Source of the DNA: DASYKS01 sp031404815
Lineage (GTDB): Bacteria > Acidobacteriota > Thermoanaerobaculia > Multivoradales > UBA5704
Direction of reading: 5' to 3'
DNA: 64,000 nucleotides
Assembly (NCBI GenBank): GCA_031404815.1
Contig: JANNIH010000132.1
Span: forward strand, 23,490 to 87,489
The position numbers and the translations under genes were made by a program. The notes beneath the pieces are model-generated. The model ran no database searches. It was not told the DNA's origin and saw only the letters and a program-made list of their open reading frames with translations. This document shows, piece by piece, positions 56,791 to 64,000 of the stretch (the first letter of the stretch is position 1; every line of letters starts with the position of its first letter).

Positions 56791-57447
56791 TTACCCCTTC
56801 CGTGCCGCGACGAAGAACTGTTTGCCGAACAGCGGCCAGGCTACGGGCAAGCGAAGATAGAGGTCGAGCAAAGCGGGGTGGGTGGGCAGGGCGGTCTTGG
56901 AGGTGAACGGCAGGAAGCGGGGGATCATCTCGTCGATCGTAAAACCGGCGAGGAGGAGCGCTTCGTTCGCCGAGCGGTCGGAGAGCGCGGTGTAGTGGTC
57001 CCAGAAATCCCAATATTCGGCGTAGGCGAAGCGGATGTTCGGCTGGATCGCGAGGAAGCGTCCGCCGGGGCGGAGCACGCGATGGATCTCGTGCAGCACG
57101 CGATCGACCGTCGCCTTGTCCGGCAGGTGTTCGAGGAAGTTGCTGGTGAAGACCGCGTCCACGCTGCCGTCGGCCAGGAAATCGAGATGATCGGCTGAGC
57201 CGGCATGAAACTCGATGTCGGGAGGCAGGTGCGCCGCGGCGCCGGGGTTTAGATCGAGCGCGTACTTCTTCGCGGCGCGGACGTGGCGAGAGAACTCGCC
57301 TAGGCCGCAGGCGAGATCGAGCACGGTTTTTCCCTCCCCGATGCGCGGCTGGAGGAAGCGCCGGCAGAGGACCGCCCAGAGCCGGTCCTTGCGCTCCCGA
57401 GCGGCGTCGGCGAAACGGTGCCGGTAGAGCGATTCGAGCTCGGTCAC
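56791..57447 (-). CDS. Class I SAM-dependent methyltransferase
   Basis: 218 residues from GTG 57447, overlapping the upstream gene's stop (GTGA). Motif I is VLDLACGLGEFSRHV (about 45-59); then YALDLNPGA (motif II acidic strand), DAVFTSNFLEHL (motif IV) and ILRPGGRFLAIQPN-like end. Rossmann methyltransferase fold is clear; substrate unknown. The overlap suggests joint expression with the D-aminoacylase-like amidohydrolase. Confidence 0.85.
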   Translation of the reverse strand: MTELESLYRHRFADAARERKDRLWAVLCRRFLQPRIGEGKTVLDLACGLGEFSRHVRAAKKYALDLNPGAAAHLPPDIEFHAGSADHLDFLADGSVDAVFTSNFLEHLPDKATVDRVLHEIHRVLRPGGRFLAIQPNIRFAYAEYWDFWDHYTALSDRSANEALLLAGFTIDEMIPRFLPFTSKTALPTHPALLDLYLRLPVAWPLFGKQFFVAARKG

Positions 57448-59147
57448 TTCGCCTTCCAGCCGGTCCAGCCCGGCCCGCGCACGACACGCCCGGCCGCGGC
57501 TCCTGTCGGCTCGCCGTCCTTCAAGACTTGGATGCCGTTGACGAAAACCTGCTTCATGCCGGTCGCGTACTGGTGGGGTTTATCGTAGGTCGCAAGGTCC
57601 GAGACGGTCGCGGGGTCGAACACCGCGAGGTCGGCAAACCAGCCTTCTTTCAAGCGCCCGCGGTCGCGGACTTTCAGCCGCTCGGCCGGCAGCGAGGAGA
57701 GTTTTCGGATCGCCTCTTCGAGCGGGAGCGCCTTCTCGTCGCGGACATACTTGCCCAGCAGGCGGGCGACGTTGCCATAGGCGCGTGGGTGGTCGTTCGA
57801 TTTCAAGAACACCCCTTCGGCGGAGGGGGCGCCCGCGTCCGACCCGAACGCGACCCAGGGAAGGGCGACTTGGCTTTTCACGTTCTCTTCCGACATCAGG
57901 AAGTAGATCGTTCCGACCCGGCTGCCGTCTTCGATCACCAGGTCGATCGCCGTCTCTTCCGGGCTCTTGCCGCGCAATTTGGCCACCTGGGTCAGGGTCT
58001 TCCCCGTGAGCGGCTTCAAGGCGTCGTTCTTGAACCCGGCGAGCAGCATGCCGTCGGCACCGGCGCCGAGATAGAGGTTTTCCCAGCCGTCGGAAGGGGT
58101 CTTCATCTCTTGGATCACGCGGGCGCGGATTGCCGGATCTTCTAACCGCTTCTTCCAGGCTTCGTACCCGCCCTCTTGCACCCAGGGGGGCATTGAGGCG
58201 TCGAGGCCGGTCGCTCCCGCGGTGTAGTTGTACATGTCGGCGCTGATGTCGAGCCCCGCTTTTTGGGCCGCTTCCACCTTACGGATCACTTCGTCCATCT
58301 TCGGCCAGTTGTTTTTGCCTGCGGCTTTCAAGTGGTAGATCTCGGCCGGCAGTTTGCCGCGGCGGGAGATCTCCATCAACTCATCGACCGCTTCGAGCAG
58401 GCGGTTCCCTTCGCTGCGCAGGTGGGAGATGTAGTGCCCGCCGTAGGCGCCGGCGACTTCAGCGAGTGCGACGAGCTCGTCGGTCTTGGCGTAGAACGCG
58501 GGGGCGTAGATGAGCGAAGTGCCGAGGCCGAACGCCCCCTCTTCCATCCCCTGGCGGACGAGCGCCTTCATGCGCTCCAGCTCTTCGGGGCTTGGCGGTC
58601 GGTCGGCATAACCGATCTCGTGAATGCGCACCGTGGTGGCGCCCACGAACGAGGCGACGTTGACGGCGATGCCCTTCCTCTCCAAATGCTCCAGATATTC
58701 GCCGAGCGTGGTCCAGGGGATCTCGAACTTCAGATCCCCCTGGTCGGCGAGCATCTCCTTTCTCATCGCCGGGTTGATCGGCCCCATCGACCACCCTTCG
58801 CCGAACACTTCGAGCGTCACCCCTTGGCGGATGTCGCTCTGCGCGCGGCCGTCGACCAGCAGCGACTCGGTAGCCCAAGAGAGCATGTTGATGAATCCGG
58901 GGGCGACCGCCAGGCCCTTCACGTCGATCTCGCTCTTGGCCGTCGCCGGCCCAAGATCGCCCACCTTGGCGATGCGGTCGCCGCGGATCGCGACATCGCC
59001 CACGTACGGCTTGCCGCCCGAGCCGTCGTAGATCGTGCCGCCGCGCAGGATCGTGTCGTAGGCGGGCGGCGGCGGTGCAGGCTCCGCCGCTTGAGCCGGC
59101 AGGGCAGGGATCAACATGGCGAGTGCGAGTGCTTGAAGCTTGGGCAT
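57444..59147 (-). CDS. Secreted D-aminoacylase-like amidohydrolase
   Basis: 567 residues from ATG 59147 (GGGAG six bases upstream). A signal peptide (LQALALAMLIPALPAQAA) leads to YDTILRGGTIYDGSGGKPYV and the D-aminoacylase-type beta sandwich. At the usual HxH metal site (GFIDxHTHxD) the sequence reads APGFINMLSWATESLLVDGR, so the first two His are absent, whereas HYISHLRSEG (barrel His), EIYHLKAAG and the Asp of AFGSDAGAPS are kept. It belongs to a recognised subgroup with this change, whose metal content and substrate are unclear. Likely periplasmic. Confidence 0.85.
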   Translation of the reverse strand: MPKLQALALAMLIPALPAQAAEPAPPPPAYDTILRGGTIYDGSGGKPYVGDVAIRGDRIAKVGDLGPATAKSEIDVKGLAVAPGFINMLSWATESLLVDGRAQSDIRQGVTLEVFGEGWSMGPINPAMRKEMLADQGDLKFEIPWTTLGEYLEHLERKGIAVNVASFVGATTVRIHEIGYADRPPSPEELERMKALVRQGMEEGAFGLGTSLIYAPAFYAKTDELVALAEVAGAYGGHYISHLRSEGNRLLEAVDELMEISRRGKLPAEIYHLKAAGKNNWPKMDEVIRKVEAAQKAGLDISADMYNYTAGATGLDASMPPWVQEGGYEAWKKRLEDPAIRARVIQEMKTPSDGWENLYLGAGADGMLLAGFKNDALKPLTGKTLTQVAKLRGKSPEETAIDLVIEDGSRVGTIYFLMSEENVKSQVALPWVAFGSDAGAPSAEGVFLKSNDHPRAYGNVARLLGKYVRDEKALPLEEAIRKLSSLPAERLKVRDRGRLKEGWFADLAVFDPATVSDLATYDKPHQYATGMKQVFVNGIQVLKDGEPTGAAAGRVVRGPGWTGWKAK

Positions 59148-59235
59148 TGGAACTCCCGGTAGGACTTGTCGGACGCATTCTATGAGGGTAGGGCCTCCGC
59201 GCAACCTTCCGGCCTCCGGTCCGTAGAAGCTCCCC

Positions 59236-61503
59236 ATGCGAATCTCCGCCCGAGCCCTCGGCCTGCTCGTCCTCGTTCTCGTTCCGTCTTGGTCTTTTGC
59301 CGCCCAGGAAGCCCCCGCTCCGAAGATCGAAACGCCGGAGCTCAAGATCGTCCGGGTGGCGGGCAAGATCGAGATCGACGGCGATCTTACGGACGCCGGT
59401 TGGCAGGAGGCCGCGCGGATCGATCGCTTCTGGGAGACCAACCGGAACGAGAACGGCGAGCCACCGGCGGGAACGGTCGCCCACCTCGCGTACGACGAGA
59501 AGTATGTCTACGTGGCGGTCGATAACCGCGACCCTGCCCCGAAGAACATCCGGGCGTTTCTCGCGGATCGCGACTCGGTTCCGCAGGATACAGACTACGC
59601 GGGCATCATTCTGGACCCGCGGCACGACGGCAAGACCGGCTATCTGTTCCTGGTCAATCCGAAGAACATTCAGTATGACGCGATCAACTCCGACGTGACG
59701 GGCGAGGACTCCTCGCTCGACCTGTTCTGGGATTCGGCGACCAAGATCACGGCCGAAGGGTGGACGCTCGAAATCCGCATCCCGTTCTCGTCGCTCCGCT
59801 ACGGCAAAGGAGATCCGCAGACCTGGGGCGCGATGATCTACCGCAACTACCCGCGCGATTTCCGTTACCAGATGTTTTCCGCGCCGATTCCGCGGGGCCA
59901 GAGCTGCTTCATCTGCAACGAGAATACTCTCGTCGGCCTCAACGGTCTGCCGACCGGGAGCCACTACGTGGTGGCGCCGTACGCCGCGGCGAACCAGCCG
60001 TGGGCGCCTGAGGGAGAGGTGGGGAGCCGGCTCGAATCGGGCGATTTCGAATACGACCTCGGGGCGGATCTGAAATGGCTGCCGAACGCCGACCATGCGA
60101 TCGACGCCACGATCAACCCGGATTTCTCGCAGGTCGAATCCGATGCCTCGCAGGTGACCGCGAATGAGCGCTTCGCGCTCTTCTTCTCCGAGAAGCGGCC
60201 GTTCTTCCTCGAAGGGCTCGACCTCCTTTCAACCCCGCTCCAGGTGGTCTACACGCGCACCATCACCTCGCCGCACTGGGGAGCGCGGGCGACCGGCCAC
60301 TTCGGCTCGACGGCGTACACCGCGCTGATCGCCGACGACCGGGGGGGCGGCAGCGTGATCATTCCGGGGTCGCAAGGTTCCGAGTTTGCCGACCAGGATT
60401 TCCAGTCGCGCGTGGGCGTCGGCCGGGTACGCCGCGATTTCGGCACCTCGTTCGTCAGCTTCTTGGCCGCGTTGCGCGAGAGCGAGGGGGGCAGCCACAA
60501 CCGGGTGTTCGGTCCCGATTTCCATTGGCGGCGCGGGGGGGACTCGATCACCGGCCAGTTTCTCCTCTCCGACACCCGGACGCCGGACGATCCGGCGAGC
60601 GGCGTCGCCGAGTGGGACGGCCGCCAGCTGCGCTCGCACGCCGCGCAGGTGGAGCTGTTCCGTTCGCGGAAGAGCTACGAGATCTTCGCTTACGTCAAAG
60701 ATATCGGTGACGATTTCCGGGCCGATGTCGGCTTCCTGCCGCAGGTCGGTTACCGCGAAGCCCTGACCCAGATCACCCGGCTCTGGTATCCGAAGAAAGG
60801 GCCGTTCCGCTCGCTCCAGCCGGCGCTCGCGGTCCGCTATTCCGAGGATTCCAAGGGGCGCCTGTTGCTTTCGCGGGTGGTACCGAAGCTGAACTTCGAC
60901 GGCGCGTACAACAGCTCCTCCGAGATCAGCTACAAGTTCGAGCGGGTCCGCGCAGGCGACCGGACGTTCGACCGCCGATACGTCGAGTACTTCGCCGAGA
61001 TCAGCCCGTCACGGCAAATCGGCGAGATCAGCCTCTCGGGCTTCATCGGCGACGACGTCGATTTCGGCAACTCGCGGCCGGGTAAAGGGGGCTCGGTCAA
61101 GCTAACCTCCGTCCTCCGCCCCGGGCAGCACCTGGAGCTGCAGCTCTCCGCCACCCGGCGTTGGCTCGACGTGGAGGGCGTCGATGGGCACCTCGGCGGG
61201 CGCTACCTGACCGCTCAGCTCGGCCGTGTGCGCGCGAACTACAACTTCAATTCGCGTACCTTCCTCCGCCTGATCGGGGAAGACATTCGCACCACGGTGG
61301 ACCGCCTCCGCGAGCCCGAGGCGGGGCAGGGCAAGGAGCACTCGCGAGACCTCACCGGCTCCGCGCTCCTCGGCTACAAGCTGAACTGGCAGACCGTGCT
61401 CTTCGTCGGCTTCGGTGACGCCCGAACCCTCGACGAACAGGGCTCACTCGCCCCCGCCGCCCGCCAGGCCTTCTTCAAAGTCTCGTACGCGTTCCAGGGG
61501 TAG
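59236..61503 (+). CDS. CBM9/DUF5916 outer-membrane-type protein
   Basis: 755 residues. Signal peptide (MRISARALGLLVLVLVPSWS). Residues of about 35-235 form a family 9 carbohydrate-binding-like domain (KIEIDGDLTDAGWQEAARID, then VYVAVDNRDPAP). The rest is the DUF5916 region (ATINPDFSQVESDASQVTAN, SEKRPFFLEGLDLL) that ends in a series of beta strands and a terminal FFKVSYAFQG, as for outer-membrane beta barrels. It is thought to bind or transport glycans or serve as a surface receptor, without a shown reaction. Divergent from the amidohydrolase gene. Confidence 0.88.
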   Translation: MRISARALGLLVLVLVPSWSFAAQEAPAPKIETPELKIVRVAGKIEIDGDLTDAGWQEAARIDRFWETNRNENGEPPAGTVAHLAYDEKYVYVAVDNRDPAPKNIRAFLADRDSVPQDTDYAGIILDPRHDGKTGYLFLVNPKNIQYDAINSDVTGEDSSLDLFWDSATKITAEGWTLEIRIPFSSLRYGKGDPQTWGAMIYRNYPRDFRYQMFSAPIPRGQSCFICNENTLVGLNGLPTGSHYVVAPYAAANQPWAPEGEVGSRLESGDFEYDLGADLKWLPNADHAIDATINPDFSQVESDASQVTANERFALFFSEKRPFFLEGLDLLSTPLQVVYTRTITSPHWGARATGHFGSTAYTALIADDRGGGSVIIPGSQGSEFADQDFQSRVGVGRVRRDFGTSFVSFLAALRESEGGSHNRVFGPDFHWRRGGDSITGQFLLSDTRTPDDPASGVAEWDGRQLRSHAAQVELFRSRKSYEIFAYVKDIGDDFRADVGFLPQVGYREALTQITRLWYPKKGPFRSLQPALAVRYSEDSKGRLLLSRVVPKLNFDGAYNSSSEISYKFERVRAGDRTFDRRYVEYFAEISPSRQIGEISLSGFIGDDVDFGNSRPGKGGSVKLTSVLRPGQHLELQLSATRRWLDVEGVDGHLGGRYLTAQLGRVRANYNFNSRTFLRLIGEDIRTTVDRLREPEAGQGKEHSRDLTGSALLGYKLNWQTVLFVGFGDARTLDEQGSLAPAARQAFFKVSYAFQG

Positions 61504-61609
61504 GGGGCGGCCGTCGCGCCCCGCCCGTCTCCCTGCTAGGATGGGAGCGTAAACGGGGCGGCATCGCTTGAATTCTTCGACACTTCCGACGGCTCTCGAC
61601 TTCGGTGCG

Positions 61610-64000
61610 ATGGTGGCCGATTTCTCGGCCGATCCTCGGCTCGGTGCGCGGATCGTCCATGCGGCGGAGCTGCCTGCGGTTCCCGCGCGGTATGGGACGC
61701 TCGATTCGCCGCTACCCGAGCCTCTGCGGCAGGCGCTCGCGCGCGGTGGGGTCACCCGGTTGTGGAGCCACCAGACCGAGGCGATCGCGGCGATCCGGCG
61801 GGGCGAACACGTGCTGGTGACCACTCCTACCGCGTCGGGCAAGTCGTTGGTGTTTCAGGTGCCGCCGATCGAAGAGGCCTTGGCGGGTGGCCCCGGCCGG
61901 GCGTTGTTTTTGTTTCCGCTCAAGGCGCTCGGCCAGGACCAGCGCGGCAAGTTTCGCGACATCGCCGCCGCTTGCGGCCTGTCCGGCGATGAGGCCGGCT
62001 GCGAGATCTACGACGGCGATACCTCTCCGAACGATCGGGCGGCGATCCGGCGGCGTTTCCCGCGCGTGCTGATCACCAATCCCGACATGCTCCACCTCGG
62101 GATCTTGGCCCACTGGACCTCGTGGGGGCCGTTCCTCGCCGACCTGCGCTGGATCGTGCTCGACGAGCTGCACACCTACCGCGGCATCTTCGGCAGCCAT
62201 TTCCACCACACGCTCTCCCGCCTGTTGCGCCTCGCCCGGGCACTCGGCGCGGAGCCACAGGTGATCGCGTCGTCTGCCACCGCAGCGAACGCGGCGGAGT
62301 TTGCCGCGGCGCTCGCCGGCCGGTCGTTCCATTGGGTGGAAGAGGCGGGCGCGCCGCGCGAAGGGCGGCGGTTCCTGCTACTCCAGCCGGAGGTGAGCCC
62401 CTACACCTCGGCGCTCAACCTGTTCGTCGAGTTGCTCCGGCGCGGTGCCAAGACGATCGTCTTCACCAAAGCGCGGCGGATCACCGAGCTGCTCTACTCC
62501 TGGCTGAGGAAGAGAGAGCCCGATCTCGCGCGGCGGGTCTCCGCCTACCGCTCGGGCTTTCTGCCGGAGGAACGGCGCCGGATCGAAGGGGAGCTATTCT
62601 CTGGCCGGCTCGACGGGGTGATCGCCACCTCCGCGCTCGAAATGGGGATCGACATCGGCGGGCTCGACGCCTGTGTGCTGGTCGGCTATCCCGGGAGCGT
62701 CATGTCCACCTGGCAACGTTCCGGGCGGGCCGGTCGGTCGGGGCGCGAATCGTTGACCGCGTTGATCGCCCTGCCCGACGCGCTCGACCAATACTTCCTC
62801 GCCCACCCGGAGACGCTGCTCGGCCGGCCGTGCGAACGGCTGGTGGTCGATCCGGCCAACGCCCCGGTCTCGCGCGCCCATCTGATCTGTGCCGCGTCAG
62901 AGTTCCCCTTGGCGCCTGGCCCGGACGGAGCGGATGCCGCCTACCTTGCCCCGCACGCCGCGACGGTGGCCTCGATGCTCGCCCACGGCGAGCTGTTCGA
63001 AGGGGAGGGGGGCGAGCTCTTTTCGCTCCGCCAACGGCCGCAGCGGCTGGTTGCCCTCCGCGGCTCGGGCGAGAGCTACGCGATCGAGGACACGGAAGCG
63101 GGGCGGACGATCGGCACGGTCGATGGCGTGCGCGTGCTGCGCGAATGCCACCCCGGCGCGATCTACCTGCACGCCGGCCGGCAGTACCAGGTGACCGAGT
63201 TGCGCGGCGAAGAGCGGCGGGTGCTTGTCGAGCCGACGGATGTCGATTGGTTCACCACGGCGCTGATGTCCAAAGAGACCGAGATCCTGGAGGAGCTCAA
63301 AAACCGGACCGATGGCGCCGCCGGGCGGCTGAAGGCGTCGCTCGGGCGCTTGAAGGTGACCGAGCGGGTGGTCGGGTACGAGCGGCGGCGGATCGGTACG
63401 CTCGAACGACTCGATCGGCACGAGCTCGACTTTCCTCCGATCCATTTCGAGACCGTGGGCCTCTGGTGGCGGGCGCCGCGGCCGTTCGAAGAGGCGCTGC
63501 GGCGGCAGGGTGAGGATTTCATGGGCGCGCTCCACGCCTCCGAGCACGCCGCGATCTCGCTCTTTCCGCTGCTCGCGATCTGCGACCGCAACGACATGGG
63601 GGGGTTTTCTACCCCGCTCCACCCGCAGGTGGGGTGCGGCGTCGTCTTCCTCTACGACGGCCATCCGGGTGGCGTCGGGATCACCGCGAAGGGATTCGAA
63701 GATCTGCCCGATCTGCTCGGGCGCGTGCTCGACCTGCTGAACAGTTGCCCGTGTGAGTCGGGCTGCCCTTCCTGCGTCCAGTCCCCCAAATGCGGCAACG
63801 GCAACCGGCCGCTCGACAAGGGCGGTGCGGCGCGCGTGCTGCGGCTGCTGTTGGAGCGCGAAGAGCCGGCCGAGGAGGATGTCGCTGCGGCCGCGGCGCG
63901 GGAAGCGGCGGAAGTCACGGAGCTGGCGGCGCTGTCGGCGGCGGCGGAACCTGCGGTCGGCGACGCGGAGGGGTGGTGGCCGCGGGAAGAGACCTCGACG
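61610..64000 (+). CDS. MrfA/YprA-like DEAH helicase with DUF1998 zinc domain, cut by window end
   Basis: 797 codons are visible and the frame remains open at the last base. ATG 61610 is chosen; TTG 61568 would add 14 residues. Helicase core: LWSHQTEAIAAIRRGEHVLV, Walker A TTPTASGKS, DEAH-like VLDELHTYRGIFG, VIASSATAAN, IVFTKARRITELL, ATSALEMGIDIGG and QRSGRAGRSGRES. The C-terminal part has CPCESGCPSCVQSPKCGNGN, the four-Cys zinc motif of DUF1998. MrfA in Bacillus repairs mitomycin-C damage, and YprA homologues also occur in defence settings. Function here is by homology. Confidence 0.93.
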   Translation, partial: MVADFSADPRLGARIVHAAELPAVPARYGTLDSPLPEPLRQALARGGVTRLWSHQTEAIAAIRRGEHVLVTTPTASGKSLVFQVPPIEEALAGGPGRALFLFPLKALGQDQRGKFRDIAAACGLSGDEAGCEIYDGDTSPNDRAAIRRRFPRVLITNPDMLHLGILAHWTSWGPFLADLRWIVLDELHTYRGIFGSHFHHTLSRLLRLARALGAEPQVIASSATAANAAEFAAALAGRSFHWVEEAGAPREGRRFLLLQPEVSPYTSALNLFVELLRRGAKTIVFTKARRITELLYSWLRKREPDLARRVSAYRSGFLPEERRRIEGELFSGRLDGVIATSALEMGIDIGGLDACVLVGYPGSVMSTWQRSGRAGRSGRESLTALIALPDALDQYFLAHPETLLGRPCERLVVDPANAPVSRAHLICAASEFPLAPGPDGADAAYLAPHAATVASMLAHGELFEGEGGELFSLRQRPQRLVALRGSGESYAIEDTEAGRTIGTVDGVRVLRECHPGAIYLHAGRQYQVTELRGEERRVLVEPTDVDWFTTALMSKETEILEELKNRTDGAAGRLKASLGRLKVTERVVGYERRRIGTLERLDRHELDFPPIHFETVGLWWRAPRPFEEALRRQGEDFMGALHASEHAAISLFPLLAICDRNDMGGFSTPLHPQVGCGVVFLYDGHPGGVGITAKGFEDLPDLLGRVLDLLNSCPCESGCPSCVQSPKCGNGNRPLDKGGAARVLRLLLEREEPAEEDVAAAAAREAAEVTELAALSAAAEPAVGDAEGWWPREETST

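Noticed and set aside
62122..63513. 463-codon frame inside the helicase gene
   Set aside because: Arg-rich shadow in another frame; the helicase motifs run continuously from 61610 to the window end in the correct frame.

Overview
The window is high-GC bacterial DNA with no rRNA, tRNA, CRISPR array or recognisable insertion sequence. The gene content suggests an Acidobacteriota-like organism, perhaps a Thermoanaerobaculia relative. It has secreted proteins ending in an SPCRVLDTR...VNGFF-type domain, a CBM9/DUF5916 outer-membrane-type protein, a TPR-CHAT/ECF-sigma cluster, many toxin-antitoxin genes, and short Cys-rich peptides with an L.LHR(E/D)T(L/V)..L leader. This assignment is inference from content only; no marker gene other than SecA is available.

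Layout. 0-5.8 kb: quinone-reductase tail, secreted HEXXHxxGxxH metalloprotease, M28 peptidase, DUF2071 and RidA. 5.8-11.8 kb: two copies of a small RiPP-like precursor cassette (A at 5913-6089, B at 7796-7990) around a flippase, then an NRPS-like A-T-TE protein and an amidohydrolase. 11.8-12.4 kb: a phosphate-permease remnant. 12.5-24.7 kb: mostly housekeeping genes (Rpn-type nuclease, GDSL hydrolase, M50 protease, PilZ, SecA, M23 endopeptidase, cNMP/PilZ protein, large secreted pullulanase). 24.9-30.8 kb: accessory region with an AT-richer NACHT/pentapeptide-repeat protein, antitoxins, a MazF/PemK-type pair, a heptad-repeat ORF, a collapsed DUF2235 gene and truncated second copies of two antitoxins. 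30.8-39.3 kb: secreted CxxCH protein, precursor C with an 88-bp repeated tail, TPR-CHAT protease, ECF sigma factor and membrane anti-sigma factor. 39.3-43.6 kb: toxin-antitoxin cluster (VapBC-like, Phd plus zeta toxin, orphan VapB, UPF0175) with a GH25 lysozyme. 44-52.3 kb: DeoC plus two-domain ALDH16, then pyruvate:ferredoxin oxidoreductase (NifJ) with a DHODH-like partner. 52.4-64 kb: PspC, precursor D, collagen-like lipoprotein, a membrane protein, a RelE/ParE pair, an AmpG-like permease, methyltransferase, D-aminoacylase-like amidohydrolase, DUF5916 protein and an MrfA/YprA-type helicase cut by the window end.

How genes work together. DeoC would release acetaldehyde that ALDH16 can oxidise; NifJ supplies acetyl-CoA and reduced ferredoxin. 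The sigma/anti-sigma pair is translationally coupled and may control the CHAT locus. The least explained features are the four dispersed Cys-rich peptide genes, two of which share an almost identical promoter-leader-terminator frame, and the NACHT/toxin-antitoxin island with clear duplication and deletion scars.
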